Below are positions 12,949-25,038 of a DNA stretch of 64,000 nt, one piece after another (position 1 is the first letter of the stretch; each line of letters begins with the position of its first letter). This DNA is from Malaya genurostris. Lineage: Eukaryota > Arthropoda > Insecta > Diptera > Culicidae. The translations under genes were made by a program, and so were the position numbers. The DNA lies in the NCBI RefSeq assembly GCF_030247185.1, contig NC_080572.1:35419866-35483865 (forward strand), given 5' to 3'. The notes beneath the pieces are model-generated. The model was not told where the DNA came from. It searched no databases and worked only from the letters and a program-made list of their open reading frames with translations.

Positions 12949-13006
12949 ATGGTAGACAAGCAGCGATTCATTTTGCCCTGCATCGTGGTTTGCGCTATTT
13001 TCTCAG
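12949..13006 (+). CDS. First coding exon of an unidentified secreted or membrane protein
   Basis: The ATG sits in 'cgaacaaaATGG', a good insect translation start context. The 19 complete codons give a short basic head (M-V-D-K-Q-R) followed by the hydrophobic run FILPCIVVCAIFS, the pattern of a cleaved signal peptide. The next base is G, followed by 'GTAATT', a sound splice donor at 13007, so the intron would be phase 1. The frame runs on to a stop shortly after the donor, as expected of an intron. No paired acceptor or downstream exon was recognised, so the product is unknown. Many neuronal receptors and Ig-domain proteins have this layout (signal-peptide exon, then a huge intron), but nothing here shows which. 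A chance match to start plus donor is the alternative. Confidence 0.5.
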
Positions 13007-14962
13007 GTAATTATCCGTGATATTTTTCGTGATTTCAATATTAATAGCTAATTTCCGACCGTGAACGGCTTTGGTGAAGCGTGACTAATTTCGCATTAAA
13101 AACGAAAGTGTACAAGATTGTTATTATTTGTTTACAACTTGTCACCCATAATGCAAGCGGTCTAACCGGAAAACTTTCGTTGTCGACGTACGCCCAGCAT
13201 AGTTTGGAAAGTTGATACAGTGTCAAATGTTGTTTTGTGCACCGGAAGCGAGGTGCCAAGGTTGCGGTCACATTCGGATAAGATAAGAATTGGGGTAAAC
13301 TTACTCTGTTGGTTTGAAGTAAATATTTCGCTGGAATCAGGGGTCGTACCTGAAATGATAACGAGAATGAAACTTCCGATTAGATAAGATGGAAGGAATG
13401 GGTGAAAATAGAATGATAGTATGATGTAAACATCTGGTCCACAAATTTAGAAAGTCATAAATAAATAAATAAATTGAAATGGTATCGATAACGTTAGCGT
13501 TAGTAATAATAATTATTTATATAAATATATGTTATGTAATATTCCGCGATTTGCTTATGTGAATAGATTCATTGTCGATAACGACAACAGTAATTAAAAA
13601 ATCCAACATATTCGAAAAAAAAAAACAAAATTTAATTTTTTTGTTAAATTTTTCCAGATAATAAAAAAAAATTGGTGCTATAGCAATTCCTCCAACAGAT
13701 TTTAATATATCTTAAGATCAACAGAACTTTAGTCAACTCCTTCAAATGTTATAAAATCCTCTTATCATTTCGTACTAATTCAACAGTTTTCCTTTTCTAA
13801 ACTACAGCACTTCTTTTAGTACACTGACCCTAAGAACACAATTTCGGTTGACACGTACAAACTAGTCATTGTAAAACAGCACGTAAAATTTTGATAAGAG
13901 AAATGTGTGTTCTATAGAGTTACAGAATAAATAAAAATCAAGCTCATTCGAGTAATTTGAGTACTGCATTCATATTTCGGTTTCACTCGAGAATTTCTGA
14001 AAATTAAACTGAATCGTATGTACTTCATGTTTCGTATTCGAACCGTCATCCGTGTATAACCCATGCATAACAGTTTATGTTAAACTGATATTTCACTAAG
14101 CAGTTGAACATTAGCCTTTAAATAGACATACAGTTTCTGTCACTTATGGAACACTTTTTTTAGTTTGCATCAAAGTGCCAAGTCTTGACTGACGTAACGA
14201 ACAAAAACATGTTTCGACATATACTGGCCGATTCAGGTAACGGTAGGGGTGGGGGTTGACCATTTTTTGTGGAAAATTGAATCGTCAGTTCCATCGATGG
14301 AATGGGGATGAAGCATCCCCAAAACTCTGAACCTCGAAATTCCCAAGTGATGTTTTGTATCAGAAGAGTCTCCGATGATATTTTGATACTGAATTTCCAC
14401 AACGCTTCAGTTCAACACCGAAGTGATTCGTGTAAGATATAATTATTATATTTTCATCAATAAAAAATCTCTGTCGAATAAATTCGGTACTTAATAGCAA
14501 CTGAGAAATAATTAGTGCTATACTTTCGACGCACGTAAGGTGGTCAATATAAAAACAATATATAAAAAACACATTCGAAATAGTGATTATAGAGACGGAA
14601 TGCAGTTTAAATTCCAGCTGGTTGATAACACTTCACTATTAAGATTAAACCCAATAAAACGCTATTTAGTATAAATTTGATTTATAGAAGTAACAGGAGC
14701 GCAGCATTTTGCATGTCTCGAACACACAGCAGGTTCCGTAGATTGAATAGCTCGTTTGAATTGGCGTAACGATAACCTGCGCTCTTATTACTTGATGCGT
14801 ATGATATTTAAGGTAATATATTTTAATCAGTTGCCTAACATGCTTCTTGATTGGTTATCATTTTTATTATCATTCTAACTATTACTATTCACACCGCTAG
14901 CTGATTTGATTGATTATATTACCTTACCACCACGATATTCCTGAATAAATATAATAAAAAAA
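13007..14962. other. Possible start of a long first intron, AT-rich
   Basis: Moderately complex sequence to about 13420, then AT-rich. 14080-14170 ('ttcactaagcagttgaac', 'cagtttctgtcacttatggaacac') resembles 36540-36600, suggesting a decayed shared repeat. No exon was recognised. Confidence 0.4.
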
Positions 14963-15628
14963 ACCTAGTGGTGTAATGATGCCTTTCTCATATCAATCAT
15001 GCTATCATATATAATACTGTGGTATTGTTCAAAATATTTTTTTTCGATTCTTAAAAGAATAACCGAAATCGGTTTGTTTGACCGTCTACTGATTCAATTA
15101 GAATTATCAATCAGAAAAGATTTGAGCTCGTTTTAGACTTTTTTTTCAAGGAATTTCCCCATTTTTAGTGATGGTATACAATTTTTAACCCACTTCACCC
15201 TATATTTCCGGATCCAGAAGTCGGATCCGCATGAAATTTAGGAAATACGTATGGGACCACAGGACCTTTCATTTGAACCTAAGTTTGTGGAAATCGGTTT
15301 AGCCATCTGAGAAAAGTTAGTGCACTTATTTCACAATTTTTTGCACATTTTACTCCATAACTCCCGAGCCGGAAGTCGGATCCAAATAATATTCAGGAAA
15401 TTTTTATGGGACCGCAAGACCTTTCATTTGAATCTAAGTTTGTGAAAATCAGTTTAGCCATCTCCGAGAAAAGTTAGTGCAAAAACGTTACATACACACA
15501 TACACACACAGACATTTTGCGTACTCGACGACCTGAGTCTAATGGTATAGGACACTCGGCCCTCCGGGCCTCTGTTCAAAAGTCGGTTTTCACAATGATT
15601 GCATAACCTTTCTATATGAGAAAGGCAA
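14963..15628 (-). mobile_element. Family M element, complete copy with both ends
   Basis: The left end is 'cctagtggtgtaatgatgcc' and the right end 'cctttctatatgagaaaggc'. A perfect 13-bp inverted pair, GCCTTTCTCATAT at 14981-14993 and its complement at 15614-15626, marks the two ends. Between them lie two tandem sub-units built on 'ccggaagtcggatcc...aggacctttcatttgaa...atcggtttagccatctgagaaaag', then a short CA tract and 'cactcggccctccgggcctc'. There is no transposase. Confidence 0.85.
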
Positions 15629-16204
15629 AACCAAAAGATTTCTTATTTCACCTCTATTGACCCACTTATCAACAGAGCATCAAATTGCATGAACTGAAAA
15701 TATAGCTATTTTTCATTTCAACAGCCCTATGCGCACTGAACCTTTTTAGAAAGGTTCCGGATTTGTTCATCGACGAATTTATTCATCATGTATTCTGCAA
15801 AGGGTTGAGATATAACGGCTATGAAAATTTTTGGGAAAATATTTCCCAAAAATCTTCTGTTCGAGAATCATATCAGATATATTCAATGATGCGAACTTTT
15901 TTCTCAAATATCATCGAGGAGAATGCTCGCTAGTGTGTTTTTTTGCAATAGATGTTTGTCATGTGAGATCAGTTTCAATGAAAATCACGTTTGAAGAAAT
16001 CAGTAGTGAACTTTTCTTAAGTGAGGTTTCTGATCGATGAATTTTTTGTCTGAAAATTTCTGTCGCGATTTCAGAACTTTTATTTTTTTTCGAACCCTGT
16101 TAGTGATAGCATTACACTAATAATTTTTGTTGCTTTGAATCCAATAGCATATGAGTTGAAATGAAGACAACAGAGATAACCAACGTCAATAACAAATTAA
16201 TAAT
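15629..16204. other. AT-rich stretch, nothing recognised
   Basis: A 69-codon frame at 15831-16040 has no recognisable domain. Confidence 0.4.
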
Positions 16205-16217
16205 AAGTATATCTCAA

Positions 16218-16380
16218 GGGGGGACGAGTATAGCGTGATGGGTAAGTCGATGCCTTTCACGCATCCCGCCTGGGTTCTATTCCCAACCCCGCACATAGGG
16301 TCAGAAAGTTTTTCTGGCCCGAAGAGGCGAATAACAATAATGTTAAAACCTCTATAATTGAAACAAAAAAAAAAAAAAAA
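16218..16380 (+). mobile_element. tRNA-Glu-like SINE (family S2) with perfect target duplication
   Basis: The tRNA-like head has an A-box region 'tagcgtgatgggtaagtcg', an anticodon arm 'gatgc-ctttcac-gcatc' (anticodon TTC, Glu) and a B-box 'ggttctattcc'. The body ends 'aaaacctctataattgaaac' plus a poly-A tail. The 13-bp AAGTATATCTCAA stands directly before (16205-16217) and after (16381-16393). This is a well-preserved and probably fairly recent insertion. Confidence 0.92.
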
Positions 16381-16698
16381 AAGTATATCTCAAATAAAAA
16401 AGATTTACTGCTTTAAGATATTTTTTGTGTTATGGGGTCACACTGCAATTCAAATTAGGAAGAGCCGAATATTACCAACTGTTTAAAGTGCACACGTATG
16501 AACTACTGTTGGATTTGGATGCTTCTGAATTGTTGTAGCTTTTTTTATCAGAATAAATCCCCGGTCTGACAGAGAGACACTGATGAAAAATCTTTCTAGC
16601 GTTCAATAGACATTCTTCAGATGTCATCTGACAAGATTTCATGACACTCAGTTCTTTAGTGTGTCAGGTATCGTGGAACTATTAGAAACATAGGTACA
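16381..16698. other. AT-rich spacer
   Basis: The second copy of the target duplication is at 16381-16393. Nothing else was recognised. Confidence 0.5.
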
Positions 16699-17480
16699 AT
16701 GGAGAAATAAAAATTTCTAGTGTTGTTAAAACACTGTTTTTTCATGAGAACAAATACTATGCAAGCAAAAAAATGCCCTGAATAGCCTTATGCGGGCTCT
16801 AAAAGCAAAGTCTTGGCATTACACATTTGGCCTTTCTGTCTCAACAGACTTCGCAGCCAATTCATAGCGTACAGGATATCGCATGGCTAGTGCTACGAAC
16901 CTACTGACACTAAGAATCCTTCCACGACGGGGCTCGAACATATGAGACCACGAGCTTGTAAGACCAGCGCCCTATGCATTGAACCACCAACCGCGGGCTA
17001 TGCTCTAAACAAATCAATGGCTATTGACTGGTATGCTGAATTCAAACGTGGTCGTGCAAACACCGATGACGCACCACGTTCTGGTCGTCTAAATGTCGGT
17101 TGTTGGTTCGGAAATTGTCTTAAAAGTACGTTCCATTATAAAAAATAGTTAAGTAAAGTTTCAGAAGATAACTGACATCGTGAAAATATCAAAAGATTTA
17201 TTTACAGTTTTGCATGAATATGAAAAATTTGTTTTTAAGGTGGGACCCGCTTTTCCTAATAGTTTCGTGTCACAAATCACAAGTAGTTACGATGGTTAAA
17301 TTTCATGAATTGAATTGCTACCACATTCATAATATTCGCTAGATTTTGCCCCAAGCGACTATTGTCTGTTCGCGGATTTAGAAAGAAAGCATGCCGGAAA
17401 AAATATATGTGCATCGAATTTTGTTTTCATCACCAAGACTGAGCGTATTGACGCAAATATTTAAAAAGAGTCCTTTCTCG
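16699..17480 (+). pseudogene. Mariner transposase relic, split by a SINE
   Basis: The ATG at 16699 begins 'MEK' then a stop, and continues 'KFLVLLKHCFF...TMQAKKCPE', the N-terminal region of mariner transposases. After the SINE the frame resumes with 'ALNKSMAIDWYAEFKRGRAN' and 'DDAPRSGRLN', the second helix-turn-helix and its flanking GRP-like signature. Later pieces are 'ITDIVKISKD...VLHEYEKFVFK' (17172-17240) and 'DFAPSDYCLFADLERKHAGK' (17342-17400). The latter contains the third catalytic Asp motif (Asp codon 17357-17359). The segment with the first two catalytic Asp residues is deleted or unreadable. Stops and deletions make it inactive. Confidence 0.85.
16803..17001 (-). mobile_element. 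tRNA-Val-like SINE (family S1), reverse orientation
   Basis: On the minus strand it has the same order as the 9.8 kb copy: 'gcggttggtggttcaatgca', TAC anticodon loop 'cttacaa', B-box 'tgttcgagccc', 'ggattcttagtgtcagtagg', 'actagccatgcgat' and 'gaagtctgttgagacagaaa'. GCTCTAAA occurs at both junctions (16796-16803 and 17002-17009), a likely target duplication inside the mariner frame. Confidence 0.88.
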
Positions 17481-18500
17481 CAGCTAGTGTCAGTGTAAAT
17501 TTTCTTCGCGCCTAATGGTTTTCAACGCATTATGCATTTTAGCCTTGCGTTTACCAGACACGAGCGATGGAACTGTTTGGAACACGTGATAATCATTTTC
17601 ACAAGTGTTCATCAGCTGTTCGTTTTATGATGTAAATTAAATTTATTGTCTTTCCTCTCAAGCCCAGCGCATCTTTTGCAGAACCAATTATATTGAATGG
17701 GAACAGACATGGTCTGAATGAGCTAAATATTTAAGTTCAATATTTCATACACTTGATACATTCCCGAGATATGCGTTAAATCATTCGTATAAATGTGTCG
17801 TTCATAAGTGTTGGTCTCAGAAGATGTAAATTTACACGATTTTTTTTTTATTGTATAAAAATGTCGCCGCTTTTTTTGTATAACGAGCTGTAAAAAATAT
17901 TTCTGGGAAACGAAACTCCTGAAAGAATAAGCCAAGTCTTCTATCAAAAGGATTGACCATTAAAATAACAAATCAACAATTGATTTAGTGTGAAGTATGA
18001 AAAGTTTCATTTACTACCAATTTCATTTACATGTTAGGAACTCAATATTTAGCAAAATCTATGATTGTTCAGTATGAATTCAGTATAGGACAAGAACAGG
18101 TTCGTCGTTTCCGAAAACTTTGAAAGCAACATATATTCAACTCATGTACTTTACATTTGAAAATTCTTCAAATGATTTCGAAACTAAATTCATTTTGCAT
18201 TTTTTTTGTTATGTATATAAGTTTGAATAACAACCAAAAGTTCCACAGTATCTGAAAAAATCATTTTCCTGCGGCTTGAAAGTACGTAAGGAACTTTTGA
18301 TAACATGGAATTATAGAATAAATTCCACGTATCTGAACTGATTCAAACTGAAAAATTCAAAACTGATTCATTCAATGGGTTGATTTTTTGTACTGTCAAA
18401 ACTACTTCAAGCAAAATATTAAGTCATCCAACGTAGGAAATATGTTCTCATTGCAACGAACACATGACTACGATATCTCAGGTAGTCAGTGAACATCATA
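17481..18500. other. AT-rich stretch, nothing recognised
   Basis: 'aaaagttccac' near 18236 also occurs near 37244, possibly a shared decayed repeat. No gene was seen. Confidence 0.4.
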
Positions 18501-19350
18501 ATCATCCTTGAAAAATGATACCCAGAAAAAATCGTCTTTCGTTGCCCCTTTTCAACTTACTCACATTGAGGTCAGTTGACGAGCCCACTAACACCGTCAT
18601 TATTTCACCCGGGCCGTCTCGTGTTAATTACCCCGCACAAATCCTTAGCCGAAAGTGTCCTCAAAAGAAAGGAAAGAAATTATATCCCGACGAGGGCGAA
18701 AGCCGACCTTCAAAAGGAAACCTAGGCGTAACTAACTTTTCGACCTGCTGCCTGACTCGAATGTGCTAACCCTCGTCGTTGTCGTGCCTCTGGAACTAGC
18801 CGTCGGTCACTCGCCGCACTCAGTATCCGATTGGAATTAAAAACCAGATCTCGGAGAACACAAATTTCTTGTCTGTTTCGGTTCGGCTGTAATTGCACGG
18901 TAATAAATTTTCGGTTCCTTGTATCTACCCATCTATCCTGCACACCGCTGAACAACGCGCCTCTAGGCGAAGTGTGCCGGTCAGTCTGAGCCTTCCTCCC
19001 GTACCGACGAAGTCAATGACTGCAGCGCGCGGCACTACGGGAGAAAAGACACAAGCCGCGGACTGTCCTTTGTTCGCGTGGTTTTCTTTTACGTCGCTTC
19101 TCGCATTGCATTCGGATGGTTCTATTTTCATTTGAATTTATTAACATTTAAAGTGAACAGAACAAGTTTTTTCTCGGGTAGTCAATGAGACAGGAAGACG
19201 ATGGTGGGAGCGGTTTGAAAATTTCGGTTCTTGGGTTGGAAGATTCCTCGTCTATGATAAGATTTATCAATTGGGTATATGAGAGTGCATGTATGTGGGA
19301 ATGTGGCTTGCTTTTAGAATCGAATTGAAGCTCGGGGCCGCAAGGTCATG
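18501..19350. other. GC-richer unique island
   Basis: Short frames on both strands (68-84 codons) lack domains. This could be an intronic regulatory module. No exon with matching splice sites could be argued. Confidence 0.35.
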
Positions 19351-21120
19351 GATATTAGTGTTTTTGCGTAAAACAATATAATTAATTGTAGGTTGCGCTT
19401 TGAATACTACTTTGTTTCTTTCACTCATTGATCATCTCAATTTGTCAATTCAGCAGCGAACAACTAATTTGTTCCAAAAATGCAGTCGCACGGATGTTTC
19501 AGTTCGTTCAACTTTTCTACTACGAAAATAAGGCTTGTTGTACAAAGTATCATTTCATTAGTAGAGTCGAAATATTATTTTGCCCCGATTGCAAGACTTC
19601 CAATCAACGATTTGTGATTAAATGTGGTGTTGATTTTGATTGGTGATCTTAGAAAAAATAATCTTATACTTGAAGTAAACTCCAGCGTTCCGTAATTTCT
19701 TGGATTATTACCGAATATTACACCTATTAACATGTACAAATAAATTTTAATGAGAGCCGAAAAAATTAAACTATGGAAAACCGAATCTTCAATTTTGTTC
19801 AAATATTTTTACCTTAATATTGTTGAAGAAACTAGAAAAAACTCGCGTTAAGCTGCAAGTAACCATTAAAATATTAAAATATAGAAATTTTTATGCTAAG
19901 TACGCAAAACTGGTACCCATGAGGTACCAAAATCCCTAAGTTACTACTAGAATATCACAAATCAAAGACCAGGATAACCGTCCCTGAGATGTTCAGACAT
20001 AATATTCCAAGAACTCTGATTTTTGTTGAATAACGCAGTTACAACAAGCTATAGACGAATTTTGCTCCAACTCACACAAATGTTGGCAGCACCTCAGATT
20101 TGAAGAAAACTTTCAAAGTATGAATACTTTGTCACAAAACGTTACTTCGATTTTCCAATATTAATCTAGATTGTCCTTTGAAAAATAGTCAAACTTTGTT
20201 GACTGATTATATTCAAATGCAAAAATCAAATTGATCAAAAATTGACAAAAAAGGTCAGGGGAGACTTGCGCAAAATTGATTGAATTTTTTAATGGGCACT
20301 GTTTTGAATGGGAACTCCAATTTATGTATTGAAATAAAAATCGCAATGCTAATACAAAAAACTATAAAGAAGATGTTGTGTTTTCACAGTAACTAACATA
20401 TATACCATTGTTGAGTCTGTTGACGTACAGATTCTTTAATGTAGAACAAAATTTCGTTTTTATTCGATTTTTTTTTGTAATTCGACCTATTCTGCTTTTT
20501 CTATTCACTAGCAGAATTTGTAATTTGTATCTATTTGAATAAAATCTGTGAGAAAGTTTGGTGGTTTTCAAACGACAGGCTATATCAATTTTGAAAAAAT
20601 CAAAGTAGGTGCAAAGTGGCTTTGAGAGAGTGCTTCCAACTCCAAATGTTATTTGGCGCGAAATGCATCTAAAGGTCTAAAGGTCTATATGCCTATTTTG
20701 GATATGGGGTCAAAAAAAATAATATTTTCATTTTTTGTTCAATTGTTGATAATTTGGTTCCATTTGATCATTAAAATTACTTTCTCAAAAATAAGTAGAA
20801 AATCTTTTTTCTGATTGTACACAAATTTACAAAAAAATCTATACAATTTTTTGAAAACAATTGATTTTTTTTTTTCAATGTACTGGACATTTAAAAACGA
20901 AAAAAATATATCATAATACAACTAACTTCTGTGTGTTCCGATATAAGATTGAAATACTCCCTCTCATTTTCCTTCTTAAAACTATCACCTGAAATAAAGG
21001 GTTCGGTATTCAATGTTTGCTGTATTATTCTATGTGAAAAGGATTGAGAATTGACACAGTATTTTTTTGGAAATCTCCCCAGAGCCTTTAATAGATGACA
21101 ATTTGAAAAAGTAACGAAGC
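19351..21120. other. AT-rich stretch, nothing recognised
   Basis: Long A and T runs. Frames of 60-80 codons on both strands are compositionally driven. Confidence 0.45.
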
Positions 21121-21800
21121 AAATTTTAATCATCTCACCGCAAAATTCATCACGCTCGCTTGCCTTTTTCGCACACGGACGACGGTTTTGAGGTAGTCAG
21201 GCACATATCAGTTCCGATTATCTACTGAACGAGTACAAACGGTACCAAAACTTTCATTGAAAATCGTTAATTTCTTCTAGTGCTTCAGACGGAACTAGAT
21301 GTCGTGGTGAGATTCTCCCTTCAATATCAGTAAGAATAAACCAAGTATAAAGCATGAAACGCTCAGGTCGGGCTCTCATTTGAATTTCGGTCGTCAGGAG
21401 GAGAAGTCGGCAATGAAAGCAGACCTGTTGCGTGGCACAGAACCTCAAACGCCCAGATCGCAAAGCCAGTTTCCTTTCAAAGAAGATTGCATCATCGTTT
21501 GCATTGGAGCAAAATACAACGAAAAATAGACAACAATGGGGAACATCATGCAAAATCAGCCCTTCTAATGGCTCCAAATGTTATTTAAAGAACTATAATG
21601 ATTTCTTGTTTGCAAATCGGAAATTGAAACCTACAAAATTCGCAACAGTATTTAATATCTTAGAGAATTACACAATTTGCTCCTTCGGAATGCGAGAAGG
21701 TAATCCCGTACAGTCTTTTGGTAGTTTCATTCACTGAAATATTCAAAACTAAAATAAAGTAATCGACATCAAAATTTTGTATGTTGCTATTTAGAACCAT
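21121..21800 (+). repeat. Family B repeat, copy 2
   Basis: 'gacgacggttttgaggtagtcagg' matches copy 1 at about 2279. 'caaaatcagcccttctaatggctccaaa' and 'taaagaactat' match, in reverse, 63505-63545 of copy 3. 'gtaatcccgtacag' and 'taatcgacatcaaaattttgtatg' match, in reverse, 63780-63850. The three copies share blocks but not all the same blocks. Confidence 0.65.
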
Positions 21801-23100
21801 AATTGTTTACCCAAAGAATTATGCGAAATTTTCATACACTATACTGTATACGGCCCATTTTTCAACCAGTTGTAGTTTGTAGTAGAACTTTCTGCTGATT
21901 TGCTATATAAAATGCATTGCACCGATTCAGAATAGATTAGAACTCAAATCGGAGAGTGACGAACGCTTTAATAAAAGGTTATTTTCAGAATCACCATTAT
22001 TTTACAATAAAGAACTATAATGATTATTTCGAAATATTTAATTGTATGTCAGAATCAGTTTCCAAGTTTCACTGATTTGTAAAAAGTACATGTCGCTCTT
22101 TTTTAAAAATCGGCGTTGAGTCGAAATGGTATCTCCATCCGTACAGAACAAATGGTTTTCCTACAAATCTGTGCAAAGTTTCATCCCTATCGAAATATAT
22201 GAAGTCTGATGAGGGCTTCCGATCCTGTCCGAGAATTCAGTTGATTTTGGGTTTGGGAAAGCATTTCATGGTCAAAACTTCGAATCATAAAAACTATCAG
22301 CTATTTACTAGAATATAATGACTTCCCATACAACAATAACATACAATATACAGTCCCTTCGGAAAACCGGTCATTTTCTCGCATAATGATCTCATCATCT
22401 CATGTGCATTTCCTTGCATCATAGAACCGAATCATCGAATCAATTGAATATTCTCCGCCTTGTTGCGTTGAAGTATTTCTTTGTTGTACTTTTTTCCATT
22501 ACGCATCGAGTCAATTGAGCTATCGACTTGTAACGCAAACGAATACATCGCTTCCAAGAACTTACGGCTAGAGGCGAGTATGGGTGAACGAAATTCCTTC
22601 GCTGGATTCCAAATTCCAGTCTCCGGGAACATGGTTATCTGATAGAAAGGTATTTGCACAGAAACGCGATAATGCTGGAATAATATGACTCATTTCAAAT
22701 GAACTTATACCGTATAAATGCGGTGTTGTTGAATAGCTCAATACGAAATGACTAGTTCTGTTTGTGGGTCGTTTAGGATATGTGAGTAACATTTGTTTAA
22801 CGTAACAAAGCTATCATCAAACTAAAATCTAATTAAAACCAGTATTTGAAAATAAAGCTGCACGAAAAAGAATAGAAAGCAAAAGCACAAAATTGAAAAC
22901 TAATTCTTCCAAAATTCCAAGCACATACCACTTACCCTCAATATTCAGACCATCTACCACCCTCAACAAATTTGCTGTTGATTTAGTACAAGAAACATAA
23001 AAAAAGCACCACGGGCTAACGTGCTTACATAAAATCTGTTAGAGAAAAAAACATAACGTATTTCGTAATTCGATTAATGATGAATATTATTTGATTTACT
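21801..23100. other. AT-rich stretch, possibly further family B blocks
   Basis: 'aaagaactataatgattat' near 22010 echoes 21590, so some of this may be duplicated repeat. No gene was seen. Confidence 0.35.
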
Positions 23101-24060
23101 GCTGGATATTTTTATCAGTGTACTAACAGCTCGAGAAAACCACCGACATACTCGCACACAAACAAACTCGCACACAAACATGGTTGGCATGTTCCGGGGG
23201 CGCACCGCACGAAAATTCTAAAACTTCGCAACCAAGACTATTTCGATTGAATGGTGCAGGGTTGGCCCGGGTCGGGAAGAGCGCTTAGAACTGTTGCGCT
23301 TCCGTATTTATTTACATAGTTTCTGTCATACAACGAGGAACAATGCATGGTTGGCTGGAGGGTTGCCTTCTCTGCTGTTCACAATCCGTGGACGAACACC
23401 TGGTTGAAGCCATTAGCCAGTGTTCTGCGGGCGGTCTTCGCAGGTCAGCATTCTTATTAAAAAGTTACACCTCCTCGACTAGTCTCAGTGTATAACCAGA
23501 GACTGTGTGTGTCACTGTTGAAGCTAGGAACGATTTTATGCAAACGAGGTAGATGTGAGCTATTATGTTTCCTCGCGACTCGGTGAGCAAATATTTACGA
23601 CAGATAGTGCCACTCTCTCGCCGCAATGTTCATCCTTTTGCGGAAGAACTGGTCGAACGGTGTAAGTGGAATGGTGCAACGGGAGAATATGCATCGTAAG
23701 GGAAAATAATGCCGTCCTGACAGCGGTGCGAAAGGATGGTAGAGTATTGAAAAACGGAGGAAAAATATAGAAAGCGCAGTTAATAATTCATTCTAATATA
23801 ACCTCTTAATTATGGTTTCAAGCCAGTAACGGTCTACCGCTCGATGGCGCGGGGGTTTCCATCCAGGACCGAACGGTCAGAGAAAGGTAGATTGAAAAGT
23901 TCACTCGGCCAGGGATTGTGGTATATGGCACGATCGGATGTACGGTGGGATGCGAACGGGTGCACTCGGTTAGAACGTTGCCTTTGAGGTGTAATTAGTC
24001 GTGAATTTCAACATTTGTGCGAAGAATTTTCTGAAGCGTGACAACATAAATGTGGATCAT
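23101..24060. other. GC-richer unique island
   Basis: Repeat-free and higher in GC than its flanks, with no long open frame. Candidate regulatory or intronic unique sequence. Confidence 0.35.
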
Positions 24061-24308
24061 TTCTTCTAATGCTCATTATAGCTTTTTTATGGGCTCAATA
24101 TTTTCAAACAGATGGCATCTGCAGTAGAAATAGCAATTGTTTTAGTAGTACCCATTTACACCAACAGTTCAATACTTAGGCTTGTTATATGTACTACGAA
24201 TTCGATCAAAATTTATGTACGGAATCCTTCAAAAGATTGCTCTTTTCTTGAATCACGTAACATTACACAAAAAAAACACGATTCATTTGACTGAGAAAAA
24301 CCTGTTTT
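24061..24308. other. Unassigned spacer
   Basis: A 60-codon frame at 24112-24294 runs up to the next repeat and has no domain. Confidence 0.35.
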
Positions 24309-24311
24309 AAT

Positions 24312-25038
24312 CCACCTAGTGGTGTAATGATGCCTTTCTCATATCAATCATACTATCATATATAATACTGTGGTATTCTTCAGAATAATTTTCTTCGAAT
24401 CACAAAAGAATAAGCGAAATCGGTTTGTTTGATCGACTGCTGATGAAAAGTATCGATTGGAGAACATTTGAGGTCGATTTAGAAGTTTTTTAACGGGTTT
24501 TTGCCCTTTTCAGTGATGGTATAAAATTTTTAACACACTTTGCGATATATTTCCGGATCCGGAAGTCGGATCCTGACGAAATTCAGGAATTACGTATGAG
24601 ACCACAGAATCTTCCATTTGAACCTAATTTTGTGAAAATCGGTCGCGCTATCTATGAGAAAAGTTTTTTTGCATATTATACCCCATAACTCCGGAACCGG
24701 AAGTTTGTGAAAATCGTTTCAGCCATCTCCGAAAAAAGTGGGTGAACTTATTTTCACAATTTTTTACACATTTTACCCCATAATTCCGGAAGCGGAAGTC
24801 GGATCTAAATTATATTCAGGAATTTTATATGGAGTAACAATAACTTTCATTTGAATCCAAGTTCATGAAAATCGGTTCAGCCATCTTCGAGGAAAAGTGA
24901 GTGCAAAAAATTGTTACATACACACACAAACATTTTGCGTACTCGACGAACTGAGTCGAATGGTATATGACACTCGGCCCTCCGGGCCTCGGTTCAAAAG
25001 ACGGTTTTCACAGTGATTGCATCTATATGAGAATGGCA
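24312..25038 (-). mobile_element. Family M element, complete copy
   Basis: The left end 'cacctagtggtgtaatgatgcc' is the same as the 14.96 kb copy. The inverted pair is GCCTTTCTCATAT at 24332-24344 against its complement with one mismatch at 25024-25036. It has three internal sub-units with 'ggaagtcggat', then the CA tract and 'cactcggccctccgggcctc'. It is about 60 bp longer than the 15 kb copy because of an extra sub-unit portion. Confidence 0.85.

Noticed and set aside
16220..16290. Functional tRNA-Glu gene
   Set aside because: SINE body, poly-A tail and target duplication show it is a retroposed SINE.
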